A stretch of DNA of 64,000 nucleotides from Cyanobacteria bacterium FACHB-63 (GTDB lineage Bacteria > Cyanobacteriota > Cyanobacteriia > Leptolyngbyales > Leptolyngbyaceae): the NCBI GenBank assembly GCA_014695255.1, contig JACJNX010000075.1:186001-250000 (forward strand), written 5' to 3'. The translations under genes were made by a program, and so were the position numbers. The notes beneath the pieces were generated by a model. The model did no database searches and was not told the DNA's origin. It worked only from the letters and a program-made list of their open reading frames with translations. Shown in pieces: positions 17,873-26,213 of this stretch (position 1 is its first letter; every line of letters starts with the position of its first letter).

Positions 17873-19105
17873 CTAGGCGTAGATTTTAACTTCAGGGATA
17901 GGAACCACGAACTGACCGCCCCATTCACGAATGTAGGAGACTTGCTCCATAATTTCGTCTTTGACGTTCCAAGGAAGGATCAACAGATAGTCTGGTTTTG
18001 TTTCTCGGATTTTGTCCGGAGAGTAGATGGGAATATGAGTTCCAGGAGTGAACTTGTTTTGCTTGTAAGGATTGCGATCGACCGTGTAATCGAGAAAATC
18101 GGTGCGAATGCCGCAGTAGTTAAGCAAGGTGTTGCCTTTTCCGGGCGCACCGTAGCCTGCGATCGTTTTCCCTTTCTGCTTTGCCGTAATCAGGAACTCT
18201 AGCAGCTTCCGCTTGGTTTCTTTGACTTGCTCCGTGAAGTGAGCATAGGTTTCAAGCTTGTCAAATCCTGCTGCTTTCTCTCGCTCTAACAGTTCAGTGA
18301 CACGATCGCCCACAGGCTTCGAGTTGTCGTCTGTATGCCGAGCGTAAATCCGCAGAGATCCGCCGTGAATTGGAATCTCTTGCACATCGAACAAGGTCAG
18401 ACCATGATGTGCAAAAATTCGCTGCACTGCCATAAACGATAGATACGAGAAATGTTCGTGGTAGATCGTATCAAACTGATTCTCTTCCATCAGGCGTATC
18501 AGATGGGGAAACTCCATCGTAATCACCCCATCGGGCTTCAGCATGATTTTCATGCCGCCCACAAAATCATTGATGTCGGGAACGTGCGCTAGGACATTGT
18601 TGCCCAACAGCAAATCTGCTTTACCATCGGCTGCAAGCTCGGTTGCGGTTTGTACCCCAAAGAACTTATTGACCACTGGAATTCCCTTATCTTTTGCAAC
18701 TTGGGAGACATTCACCGCAGGTTCAACTCCCAAGACTGGAATGCCCTTTTTCACAAAGTATTGCAGGAGATAGCCATCGTTACTGGCGATTTCAACCACT
18801 TTGCTTTGAGAATTCAAGCCAAACCGCTCTACCATTAAATCGCTGTAATCACTGGCGTTCTTTAAAAGAGCATCAACATAAGACGAAAAATAAGCGTACT
18901 CCGTAAAGATGTCTTGGGGGCTGACAAACTCTTGTAGTTGAACCAGAAAACAATTGTCACAAACATAAGTATGCAACGGATAGAAGGGTTCCATCTCGTT
19001 TAATTGCTCTGGAGTGATATGGGTTTGACAAAGCGGTGACATCCCCAGATCAACGAATGTATGATGCAGCGCAGAGCCACAAAACCGACAGTTTGAACTA
19101 CTCAT
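17873..19105 (-). CDS. sugar C-methyltransferase-like SAM-dependent methyltransferase
   Basis: A 410-aa three-part methyltransferase. It has an N-terminal zinc-ribbon (CRFCG and CDNCF pairs, Methyltransf_13-like), a central class I SAM domain (VVEIASNDGYLL, LGNNVLAHVPD) and a C-terminal Methyltransf_14-like domain (GYGAPGKGNTLLNYCG). The layout is that of NovU/TylC3-type enzymes that C-methylate keto-sugars, and IYHEHFSYLS is the conserved catalytic region. ATG 19105 is preferred over a GTG 12 bp upstream. It is the first gene of the operon, 66 bp before the epimerase. It suggests a branched-chain sugar end product. Confidence 0.88.
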   Translation of the reverse strand: MSSSNCRFCGSALHHTFVDLGMSPLCQTHITPEQLNEMEPFYPLHTYVCDNCFLVQLQEFVSPQDIFTEYAYFSSYVDALLKNASDYSDLMVERFGLNSQSKVVEIASNDGYLLQYFVKKGIPVLGVEPAVNVSQVAKDKGIPVVNKFFGVQTATELAADGKADLLLGNNVLAHVPDINDFVGGMKIMLKPDGVITMEFPHLIRLMEENQFDTIYHEHFSYLSFMAVQRIFAHHGLTLFDVQEIPIHGGSLRIYARHTDDNSKPVGDRVTELLEREKAAGFDKLETYAHFTEQVKETKRKLLEFLITAKQKGKTIAGYGAPGKGNTLLNYCGIRTDFLDYTVDRNPYKQNKFTPGTHIPIYSPDKIRETKPDYLLILPWNVKDEIMEQVSYIREWGGQFVVPIPEVKIYA

Positions 19106-19117
19106 AAAATCATGCAC

Positions 19118-19483
19118 CTTACAGCATTAGGGCGCTACAACAGCGCAGCAAGCTTTGAATCGCGCTTCTAACCAGAGAACAGTTACGATCGGAGATTGAC
19201 ATTACTCCTGACTCATATCCAATCTCTTCTGAGAGTTAGCTGAGATAAGTCTCTACCATCTCTGCATAATTTTCCAGTGTTTCTACTTAATCTTTATCGA
19301 AACCTCAGCATCTTTACTTAAACAAAATGCAGATGCAAAAAATGTGGTTTGACGGTTGAAAATTTTACGGAAATAAATATTGATCGAATCTCTAATTGAT
19401 CGAATCTCTATACGTATGAAGATTCAATCTTATTAATTAACCACTTTATTTCCTGGTCTTAGCGATTCATATCATGATGTGAG
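19118..19483. promoter_or_regulatory. AT-rich intergenic region upstream of the sugar operon
   Basis: A 366-bp AT-rich stretch without a gene. It must contain the promoter of the six-gene minus-strand operon starting at 19105, and the 3' flank of the cysQ-type gene. The one clear structure is a 15-bp direct repeat at 19380-19410, listed separately. Confidence 0.55.
19380..19410. repeat. two 15-bp direct repeats, period 16
   Basis: TTGATCGAATCTCTA occurs perfectly at 19380-19394 and 19396-19410, separated by a single A. It could be tandem operator half-sites or a replication slip. Confidence 0.8.
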
Positions 19484-20443
19484 CTATAGATCTGCTGCGG
19501 TATTGGCCGCGATCGCGGCCAATACCGCAGCATGAATTTCTCCCTGGCTTACCACAATGCCGCGATTCTCAATCAGTTGAGCACTTGCTGAAAAGTTCAA
19601 CGGCTTGCCGTGCATATCGCTGACGCGCCCCCCTGCTTCCTCAACAACGATCGCGCCTGCTGCATGATCCCAGATGTTTTCAAGATAGTCTGGATTTTGC
19701 GACCAAGGCAACCGTAAATAAAGTTCGGCATGACCCGAAGCGATCGCGCCATATTTGGCTTGACTGTCCATTTGCAAAGAAGGTGCAGTGAGTCCGACAG
19801 CTTGAGCAATCGATCGCTGCCATTCTGGATCGCCATGACTTGTTTCTACACTTTCGGCTAAACGAAATTTGGGGGACGCTTGAACGTTCAAAACCTTGAG
19901 CACCTGCATCTGTCCAGTTTTAAGTGAAATCCTTTTTGCTCCTTGTCCCCGAATTGCTGTGAAGATGCAGCCTTCTTCAAACGCAGGACAAGCGATCGCG
20001 CCCAGTTTCACTTCTCCAGATTCAATCAGCGCGATCGCAATCGCATACTGATCGCCTCTGAGAAACCCTTTCGTTCCATCGATCGGATCAAGCGTCCAAA
20101 ATCGTTCTCCGACTTTTCCTTGACCTAGATCAATCCAACCGGTGACTTGTTCAGGTGTAGCTCCTGGAATCAACGCTTTCAAAACTCCCGTCACCTTTGT
20201 TAACTGTGAGGGAGATTTATGTAGAAGCGCGGCGGATTCTTCTGCAACAATTTGATCCTGCGGAAAGGCTTGATTAAGTTGACGGCAAATCATCGCTTGA
20301 GCCGCAAAATCCGCGATCGTCACCGGAGAGCGATCCGGTTTATCTAAACTTGCGAAATTCACTGATCGGCGCACTGACTCACAGAGAACAGCAGCTTGTT
20401 TTGCGGCAGCGATCGCAACGTTGAATTCGTGTTCATACTTCAT
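19484..20443 (-). CDS. 3'(2'),5'-bisphosphate nucleotidase / inositol monophosphatase family (CysQ/HAL2-like)
   Basis: A 319-aa Mg-dependent, Li-sensitive phosphatase that removes phosphate from PAP or PAPS during sulfur assimilation. Motifs are VAEESAALL (metal ligand Glu), WTLDPIDGTKGFLRG (the DPxDGT metal site) and the late IWDHAAGAIVVEEAGGRVSD (WDxAAG). The length and the KGFLRG extension fit HAL2/CysQ better than plain inositol phosphatase. The last 14 codons are built from a 40-bp perfect palindrome (19493-19532), which encodes an Ala-rich tail and could also fold as an mRNA hairpin at the stop codon. Confidence 0.9.
   Translation of the reverse strand: MKYEHEFNVAIAAAKQAAVLCESVRRSVNFASLDKPDRSPVTIADFAAQAMICRQLNQAFPQDQIVAEESAALLHKSPSQLTKVTGVLKALIPGATPEQVTGWIDLGQGKVGERFWTLDPIDGTKGFLRGDQYAIAIALIESGEVKLGAIACPAFEEGCIFTAIRGQGAKRISLKTGQMQVLKVLNVQASPKFRLAESVETSHGDPEWQRSIAQAVGLTAPSLQMDSQAKYGAIASGHAELYLRLPWSQNPDYLENIWDHAAGAIVVEEAGGRVSDMHGKPLNFSASAQLIENRGIVVSQGEIHAAVLAAIAANTAADL
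19493..19532. repeat. 40-bp perfect palindrome with a HIP1 core, inside the 3' end of the cysQ-type gene
   Basis: TGCTGCGGTATTGGCCGCGA is followed immediately by its exact reverse complement, with no spacer. The centre is GCGATCGC. It lies wholly in coding sequence, just before the stop at 19484-19486. Confidence 0.95.
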
Positions 20444-20578
20444 TTGCTGTCATGCTCCGTATTCCTCACCGTAACCGTAATTCACAGTTACCATAGACTA
20501 CCTTTTTTGTTGCAGGATAAGGTTTTGTTGCACAATGAGGGACTGAATAAAACTGATGCCCAGACCGAGGAAGTTCAC

Positions 20579-21514
20579 ATGAGCCAAGATTCTCCTATTT
20601 CTACGATCGAGCCGCTAGACGGAATTGGCGGGACGATTCGAGAACATAAATGGAGTTGGAAAGGCAGGGCGTTGACACTGGTGTACGAGGTGCTGGGGGA
20701 AGGTAAGCCGATCCTATTACTCCCGGCGCTGAGTTCGGTGTCCAGTCGATCGGAAATGCGAGGTTTGGCAAAGCAGTTGGCAGACGGATATCAGGTTTAT
20801 GCGATCGATTGGGTCGGATTTGGCGATTCGTCGCGTCTTACGATGCCCTACACGCCTGCTTTATATGAAACCTGTTTGCGGAGTTTTGTGCAGACGATGT
20901 TCTCTGAGCCTGTGGTTGTAATCGCGGCGGGACATGCAGCCGGGTATGTAATGGAGTTGGCTCAGAAGCAGTCGCCTTGGGAATGGGCTGTGTTGGTCTG
21001 TCCGACTTGGCGCGGCCCTTTACCGACGGCGATGGGAGAGCACCGTTGGGCGTATCGCCTGCTGCAACAACTGATTGGATTACCGCTGATTGGGCAATTT
21101 CTTTATTCTTTAAATACGACTCGCGGTTTCTTAAGCTGGATGTGTGAGCGACACGTTTTTGCAAAGAAGGAAAATATCACTCCTGAGTTGATTGAGCATA
21201 AGTGGAAGACGACCCAGCGAAAAGGAGCGCGATTTGCATCTGCTGCATTCGTGACTGGGGGACTGGATCGAGTACGATCGCGCCAAGATTGGTTGAATTG
21301 GTTTCAGCCGCTTCCTGTGCCCGCGATGATGGTAATCGGTGAAGAGATGCCCCCAAAATCCCGGCAAGAGGTTGAAATATTGGCGCATTTCTCCGGGGTG
21401 CAAGTGTTTCGAATGCCCGGATCGCTTGGGTTGCATGAGGAATATCCGGAGCAGTTAGCCGCAGGAATTCTGTCGTTCCTTGAGAAATATCGATCGCGAA
21501 AACGCAAATTTTAA
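20579..21514 (+). CDS. alpha/beta-fold hydrolase homologue with a degenerate nucleophile
   Basis: A 311-aa alpha/beta hydrolase fold. It has an oxyanion-side strand GKPILLLPALSS, a YAIDWVGFGDS strand and the nucleophile elbow at residues 118-122. That elbow reads GHAAG where an active enzyme has GxSxG, so residue 120 is Ala (codon GCA). The C-terminal histidine is present (GLHEE, H286), but the usual acid position reads VIGEE. The protein may therefore be non-catalytic or use another mechanism. I start at ATG 20579, with GAGGAAG upstream; the frame extends 183 bp further upstream across the divergent promoter, which is unlikely to be coding. Confidence 0.85.
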   Translation: MSQDSPISTIEPLDGIGGTIREHKWSWKGRALTLVYEVLGEGKPILLLPALSSVSSRSEMRGLAKQLADGYQVYAIDWVGFGDSSRLTMPYTPALYETCLRSFVQTMFSEPVVVIAAGHAAGYVMELAQKQSPWEWAVLVCPTWRGPLPTAMGEHRWAYRLLQQLIGLPLIGQFLYSLNTTRGFLSWMCERHVFAKKENITPELIEHKWKTTQRKGARFASAAFVTGGLDRVRSRQDWLNWFQPLPVPAMMVIGEEMPPKSRQEVEILAHFSGVQVFRMPGSLGLHEEYPEQLAAGILSFLEKYRSRKRKF

Positions 21515-21521
21515 GTAAAAA

Positions 21522-21542
21522 CCAGGAGCCGATCGCCCCTGG
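21522..21542 (-). terminator. hairpin terminator of hfq
   Basis: Read on the minus strand, CCAGG...CCTGG forms a short GC stem followed by TTTTTACTT. It sits 14 bp after the hfq stop and 7 bp from the convergent hydrolase stop. Confidence 0.65.
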
Positions 21543-21555
21543 CTCAGTGTGATTT

Positions 21556-21771
21556 TCAGAGTTTAGGTTTGATAAACACGATCGACTGTCTCCAGACAAT
21601 CGTCGGCTGATCATAGTGATCGATGATGCAGATACAATGGGGGTCTTGCCAACGTACCTTTCCGGTGAGCAAATCTCCAGTCGAAAGTTTCATTTCGATC
21701 TCTTTCTCTTCGCGGATAATCGTCTGGATCTGACGAGTGCTTGGCAATCCGGTATCTAGTTCAATACTCAT
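21556..21771 (-). CDS. hfq: RNA chaperone Hfq
   Basis: A 71-aa Sm-like protein of the divergent cyanobacterial Hfq type. It starts MSIELDTGLPSTRQIQ, carries the Sm1 region with LLTGKVRWQD, and ends IVFIKPKL. The classical Sm2 motif YKHA is replaced by IVWRQSI, as is usual in cyanobacteria, where Hfq acts with type IV pili rather than as a general sRNA matchmaker. The divergent neighbour dapF is the common cyanobacterial arrangement. Confidence 0.9.
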   Translation of the reverse strand: MSIELDTGLPSTRQIQTIIREEKEIEMKLSTGDLLTGKVRWQDPHCICIIDHYDQPTIVWRQSIVFIKPKL

Positions 21772-21856
21772 TGGGGGAAGTCCTCGATCGAAACCGTTCT
21801 AACCTACTAGAGTGCCTTAATTCACCGAATCTTACACATTCTTGTAACCGATCATC

Positions 21857-22702
21857 ATGACGATTGAATTTACGAAGTATCACGGGCTGGGCAACGATTT
21901 TATTTTGATCGACAATCGCACGTCCGATCAGCCGAAACTGACTCCTGAAGATGCGGTAAGGTGGTGCGATCGACATTTCGGCATCGGAGCAGACGGAGTG
22001 ATTTTCGCGCTTCCGGGTCAAGATGGCACCGATTATACGATGCGAATTTTTAATTCAGATGGCTCAGAACCAGAAATGTGTGGCAACGGCATTCGCTGTT
22101 TGGGGCGGTTTCTGGCAGATTTAGAAGTTGCAGAAACCGGAAAATCTCAGCCCCAATACCGCATTCAAACTTTAGCAGGGGTAATGACTCCGAAGTTTGA
22201 AGCCGATGGTCAAGTGACGGTAGATATGGGAGAACCGCGTCTATTGGCAGGAGAAATTCCGACGACGATCGCGGCTCCAGATCAAAAAGTGATCAACCAA
22301 CCGCTTGAAGTGGCTGGACAAGTTTGGAATGTCACTTGTGTCAGCATGGGAAATCCCCACTGCATTACCTTCGTGGAGGATGTTGCCGCGATCGAGCTTG
22401 AAAAAATTGGTACCATGTTTGAAAACCATTCTGTTTTCCCACAGCGTACCAATACCGAGTTTATTGAAGTGGTGCGATCGGACTACCTTAAAATGCGAGT
22501 CTGGGAGCGCGGAGCCGGAATTACCTTAGCTTGCGGAACCGGAGCTTGTGCCTCGCTGGTTGCGGGTGTGCTCAATCAAAAGTGTGATCGTCGCGTCACA
22601 ATTGAGTTGCCCGGTGGCTGTCTGCAAATTGAATGGGCAGTCGATAACAGACTGTATATGACAGGCAGCGCTGAGAAAGTCTTTACTGGAATGAGGCAGT
22701 AG
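21857..22702 (+). CDS. dapF: diaminopimelate epimerase
   Basis: A 281-aa cofactor-independent epimerase that converts LL- to meso-diaminopimelate for lysine and peptidoglycan synthesis. The two catalytic cysteines are visible in [10 protein letters not shown] and [11 protein letters not shown]. Other marks are [15 protein letters not shown] at the start and MGNPHCITF. It is intact and of normal length. It is divergent from hfq and followed by a clear terminator. Confidence 0.97.
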   Translation: MTIEFTKYHGLGNDFILIDNRTSDQPKLTPEDAVRWCDRHFGIGADGVIFALPGQDGTDYTMRIFNSDGSEPEMCGNGIRCLGRFLADLEVAETGKSQPQYRIQTLAGVMTPKFEADGQVTVDMGEPRLLAGEIPTTIAAPDQKVINQPLEVAGQVWNVTCVSMGNPHCITFVEDVAAIELEKIGTMFENHSVFPQRTNTEFIEVVRSDYLKMRVWERGAGITLACGTGACASLVAGVLNQKCDRRVTIELPGGCLQIEWAVDNRLYMTGSAEKVFTGMRQ

Positions 22703-22703
22703 G

Positions 22704-22747
22704 GAGCGGGGAGTGGGGAGAATGCTGAATGGATTTTCTCCCCGCTC
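22704..22747 (+). terminator. hairpin terminator after dapF
   Basis: GAGCGGGGAG pairs with CTCCCCGCTC (10-bp stem) across a 24-nt loop, followed by TTTCT. It lies 2 bp after the dapF stop and just before the convergent DUF4327 gene. Confidence 0.75.
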
Positions 22748-22750
22748 TTT

Positions 22751-22972
22751 CTAATCGTTATCCCAGCATTCCTGACAAATCAGATCGCCAATGCGATCGC
22801 GCAGCAGAAAATCATAGCGCTCTAACTCGGTTTCAAAGCGCACCCACTCACGGGCTGGAATGTGCTTACAAAGGGTGTAAATCGGCTGTTGTTTGCTGAT
22901 AACGCCGCGATCGATCAATTGGCGTACTTCGTCTTGAACCATTTCAAGCGAGTACCGTGCAGTCTGAAGCAT
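22751..22972 (-). CDS. DUF4327 family protein
   Basis: A 73-aa protein of a small cyanobacterial family of unknown function. Recognisable stretches are YSLEMVQDEVRQLIDRGVIS, QQPIYTLCKHIPAREW and a C-terminal LLRDRIGDLI with the WDND ending. It is soluble and acidic, with two cysteines near the C-terminus and one in the middle. It converges with dapF. Confidence 0.85.
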   Translation of the reverse strand: MLQTARYSLEMVQDEVRQLIDRGVISKQQPIYTLCKHIPAREWVRFETELERYDFLLRDRIGDLICQECWDND

Positions 22973-23272
22973 GGGTCTACCTTCCTGAGAAATCTGGGTG
23001 TCGAAGATATCAACCTAACTAGCGTATAGGGACTAACTAAAAAGATATCCAAAGCTTAGCGCTATTTGTCTCCCCCAAACAGCGTGCTTTGTAGTGAGAT
23101 ATACTGAATTCCTTCTTATTTTCTACCTCATTTCTGGGGCAAAAATTTAAGAACGGTTACTAATGTCAGCAATTTATGACATATGTTTTTGCCCTAAGTC
23201 TGCCCTTCCAAACGAAGGTCTGGCTTATCAGGCAGATCCAAGTGATTACAATCTATGAAAATCATTCATAGG
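22973..23272. other. intergenic region without recognised features
   Basis: 300 bp between the DUF4327 start and the pdxA stop. It presumably contains the DUF4327 promoter. I see no gene, repeat or RNA structure in it. Confidence 0.5.
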
Positions 23273-24304
23273 TTAAATTGCTTCAACTGAAAGAAAATCT
23301 GCTCGGCGCTGCACCAGTTCGATCGCCAGCGCGATCGCAGCTTTCATGCTAGTTGCATCAGCAATTCCTTTGCCCGCAATATCGAACGCAGTCCCATGAT
23401 CCGGTGAAGTTCGCACAAACGGCAACCCGATCGACGTATTGACAGCACGATCAAACGCCATTAACTTCACAGGAATTAAGCCTTGATCGTGATACAGCGC
23501 CAGATACGCATCATGAGCCGTCACGGGAGCACTTCCAAACCAAGCCTGACCCGGCTTAACCCACATCGTATCCGGGGGCAGTAATCCATCCAGTTGAGCC
23601 TGAGGAAATCGCTCGCGCATCTCCTCCAGCCAAGTAAAGATCCAGTCGATTTCTTCGCGTCCAAGTTGTCCCTGTTCGCCGCTGTGGGGATTCAGTCCAG
23701 CGATCGCAATTCGCGGCTTGGTAATTCCAAATGCGTGTTCAAGACATTCAATCAGAAGTTCTAGTTTGCGCGTTAATCCGTGTGACGTAAGGGCATCTGC
23801 GACCTGCCGGAGTGGAATATGCGTGGTTGCCAAGAGGGTACGTAATGTCCAATCGGTGTAGGGCGATCGAGCAACAAACATCATGCCGTAGCGATCGACT
23901 CCTGCTTTTTCGGCTAGAAGTTCGGTCTGTCCGGGATAAACGTGACCTGCCGCTTTCCAGGCAGATTTAGCGATCGGAGCGGTGACGATACCTTCAAACT
24001 CACCCGCTAAAGTTCGATCGATCGCTGTTTCTAAATACCGAAAACTGGCTTCGCCACTATGGGCATCCCCCGTGCCGAGTGTGATCTTTCCTGGACTATC
24101 AAAATGCAGGATCTTGAGATCTTTTGGATTCGCTAAATCAGAATACAAGGATCTGAGGCGATCGTACACTTCATGGAGATAATCGCGATTTCCGGCGATC
24201 GTAAGATCGGCACTTTCAGTGATCGTCGGATCAGCCAGCGCCTTGAGAATAACCTCTGCGCCAATTCCCGCAGGGTCGCCGATTGGAATAATTAAACGAG
24301 TCAT
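23273..24304 (-). CDS. pdxA: 4-hydroxythreonine-4-phosphate dehydrogenase
   Basis: A 343-aa NAD-dependent enzyme of pyridoxal-phosphate biosynthesis. It has [18 protein letters not shown] at the N-terminus, the metal-ligand histidines in [14 protein letters not shown] and [29 protein letters not shown], and the C-terminal [21 protein letters not shown]. The start is set at ATG 24304 ([11 protein letters not shown]), as in the family. The 20 codons upstream overlap the petM promoter side and are unlikely to be translated. Confidence 0.96.
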   Translation of the reverse strand: MTRLIIPIGDPAGIGAEVILKALADPTITESADLTIAGNRDYLHEVYDRLRSLYSDLANPKDLKILHFDSPGKITLGTGDAHSGEASFRYLETAIDRTLAGEFEGIVTAPIAKSAWKAAGHVYPGQTELLAEKAGVDRYGMMFVARSPYTDWTLRTLLATTHIPLRQVADALTSHGLTRKLELLIECLEHAFGITKPRIAIAGLNPHSGEQGQLGREEIDWIFTWLEEMRERFPQAQLDGLLPPDTMWVKPGQAWFGSAPVTAHDAYLALYHDQGLIPVKLMAFDRAVNTSIGLPFVRTSPDHGTAFDIAGKGIADATSMKAAIALAIELVQRRADFLSVEAI

Positions 24305-24424
24305 AGAAAACGTGATGAAAAACCCGTGACTGAACTGCTTTACAATACTTATGAACGGTTTCAAATTTCAAAAACGAACTTCGACAACCGAACTCGATCG
24401 CTGTTTAACAGGAGAATTGACACA

Positions 24425-24529
24425 ATGGCTGGAGAGATTTTTAACACTGCAATCCTGGCGTTTACCCTGATCTTGGTTGGGTTGTCGCTGGGCTTTTTGC
24501 TTCTCAGACTTCAGGGCGGCGAAGAGTAA
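24425..24529 (+). CDS. petM: cytochrome b6f complex subunit PetM
   Basis: A 34-aa single-helix thylakoid protein. It starts MAGEIFNTAILAFTLILVG and ends RLQGGEE, the conserved end of PetM (subunit VII). The helix spans about residues 5-27. AGGAGA lies 9 nt upstream of ATG 24425. The frame is open further upstream, but that part is leader sequence. It is divergent from pdxA and convergent with the metal-sensor gene. Confidence 0.93.
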   Translation: MAGEIFNTAILAFTLILVGLSLGFLLLRLQGGEE

Positions 24530-24562
24530 TCACACGAAGCGAGAGTGACGGAGCCGTTTCCC

Positions 24563-24946
24563 TCACTCTTCTTCATCTAAATGCTCAGCAACCTCGCGGT
24601 AGAGATTAAACACATGATGGTCTTTGAGCGAGTAATAGACGTTGCGACCCTGTTTCCGATATTCCACTAAGCGCATCGATCGTAGCGCCCTTAACTGATG
24701 CGAAACCGCCGATTCTGACATCTTTACCGCAGCAGCAAGATCACAGACGCAAAGTTCTTGAATGGATAGCGCTGAGAGAATTCTCAATCGATTGCCATCT
24801 CCCAATAAGCTAAAGAATTCTGCCATTCGCTGAGACTTTTCCACACTCAGAAGGTCGCGGTGCAGAGAGCGAATATGATCTAAGTTCACCGGATGCTGAT
24901 CGCTGCATTGGTCAGCCGTAGGTGTCACAGGATTAGGATTTGCCAT
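24563..24946 (-). CDS. ArsR/SmtB-family zinc-responsive repressor (ZiaR-like)
   Basis: A 127-aa winged-helix metal sensor. The recognition helix is [18 protein letters not shown]. Both zinc sites of SmtB can be placed. The N-terminal/alpha3 site has Cys14, His18 and ELCVCD at 64-69. The C-terminal alpha5 site has Asp109, His111, His122 and Glu125, with the same spacing as SmtB D104/H106/H117/E120. The CxC in ELCVCD is as in Synechocystis ZiaR. ATG 24946 is used; the 38 codons upstream are not family-like. No metal-export ATPase or metallothionein gene is adjacent, so the target is unclear; the divergent ycf39 is one candidate. Confidence 0.88.
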   Translation of the reverse strand: MANPNPVTPTADQCSDQHPVNLDHIRSLHRDLLSVEKSQRMAEFFSLLGDGNRLRILSALSIQELCVCDLAAAVKMSESAVSHQLRALRSMRLVEYRKQGRNVYYSLKDHHVFNLYREVAEHLDEEE

Positions 24947-25057
24947 AGAGATTCGAGAACGTAGCCTGCTACGATCGTAGATGCCTTCAGGGTAGCGCAC
25001 CCAGCTCTCTGGAATAAAAATAAATGAGAGTTTTAACCCGCTCAAAGAAAACCGATA

Positions 25058-25088
25058 CATTCCTTTACCTACGCTACGATAAGGAATG
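25058..25088. promoter_or_regulatory. inverted repeat between the metal sensor and ycf39
   Basis: CATTCCTT and AAGGAATG form an inverted repeat with a 15-bp spacer, 112 bp upstream of the repressor start and about 100 bp upstream of ycf39. It does not match the classical SmtB operator (TGAACA...TGTTCA), so a regulatory role is only a possibility. Confidence 0.3.
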
Positions 25089-25189
25089 CTTGATTCCGGA
25101 TCTCAAAACTCGATCGCCCTTATCGTGCTTTCAATGCGAGATTTCTGATAGAATTTAGCGAAAAGTTAACATTTTGTCACAAACTCCTC

Positions 25190-26173
25190 ATGAGCGTATT
25201 GATTGTAGGTGCCACTGGTACCCTGGGAAGACAGATTACTCGTCGCGCCTTGGATGAGGGATATAAGGTACGCTGTCTCGTCCGTAGTCCCAGAAGAGCT
25301 GCCTTTCTCAAGGAATGGGGAGCCGAACTTGTCGCCGGGAATCTGTGCTACCCGGAAACGTTACCTGCGGCGCTAGAAGGGGTCACAGCAGTGATTGATG
25401 CTGCAACGGCTCGCGCAACGGATTCGCTCAGCATCAGGCAGATCGACTGGATCGGCAAAGTTAACTTAATTCAAGCGACGAAAGCAGCAGGGGTCGATCG
25501 CTATATTTTCTTTTCTATTTTGGATGCTGAAAAATTTCCCGACGTTCCCTTAATGGAAATTAAGACCTGCACCGAAAAGTTTTTAGCAGAGTCAGGATTG
25601 GACTATACAATTTTGCGCCCTTGTGGATTCTTACAGGGATTAATCGGACAATACGCTATCCCAATTCTAGAAGGGCAAGGCGTTTGGGTCATGGGAAATA
25701 CTGCTCCAACTGCCTACATGGACACGATCGATATTGCCAAATTCGCTGTGCAATGCCTCAAAGTGCCGGAATCGATCGGCAAAACTCTTCCTGTTGTGGG
25801 TTCAAAAGCTTGGAGCGCCGACGAAATTATAAAGCTTTGTGAACGCCTCTCCGGTAAAGAAGCGCGAGTGACAAAAACACCGATCGGAGTCGTTAGGGCT
25901 ACTCGTCGCATTGCTCAATTCTTCCAGTGGACTTGGAATATTGCCGATCGACTGGCATTTACTGAAGTGGTCGCAACCGGAAGACCGCTTGTGGCTTCGA
26001 TGGATGAAACTTATCAAATTTTGAATCTGAATCCGCAAGAGATGACAACGCTGGAATCCTATATGCAGGAGTATTTCAGCCGCATCCTGAAGAAGCTCAA
26101 GGAAGTCGAATATGCCCAAGAGCAAGCCAAGAAAAAGAAAGAACGCACCAAGAAAGCGTATCCTCGATTCTAG
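25190..26173 (+). CDS. ycf39: Ycf39/HCF244-like atypical short-chain dehydrogenase
   Basis: A 327-aa NAD(P)-binding protein of the NmrA-like atypical SDR group. The Rossmann motif VGATGTLGRQITRRAL is at the N-terminus, followed by VRCLVRSPRRAAFL. The active-site YxxxK is absent, as in the family. The C-terminus is Lys-rich. In Synechocystis, Ycf39 acts with high-light-inducible proteins in early photosystem II assembly (D1 complex, pigment delivery), and the sequence is consistent with that role. No membrane helix is needed for thylakoid association. The start ATG 25190 is unambiguous. Confidence 0.9.
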   Translation: MSVLIVGATGTLGRQITRRALDEGYKVRCLVRSPRRAAFLKEWGAELVAGNLCYPETLPAALEGVTAVIDAATARATDSLSIRQIDWIGKVNLIQATKAAGVDRYIFFSILDAEKFPDVPLMEIKTCTEKFLAESGLDYTILRPCGFLQGLIGQYAIPILEGQGVWVMGNTAPTAYMDTIDIAKFAVQCLKVPESIGKTLPVVGSKAWSADEIIKLCERLSGKEARVTKTPIGVVRATRRIAQFFQWTWNIADRLAFTEVVATGRPLVASMDETYQILNLNPQEMTTLESYMQEYFSRILKKLKEVEYAQEQAKKKKERTKKAYPRF

Positions 26174-26213
26174 AATTAGATGTTTCCTGATTGTTTAGGA
26201 TAGGTTTTTGCTT

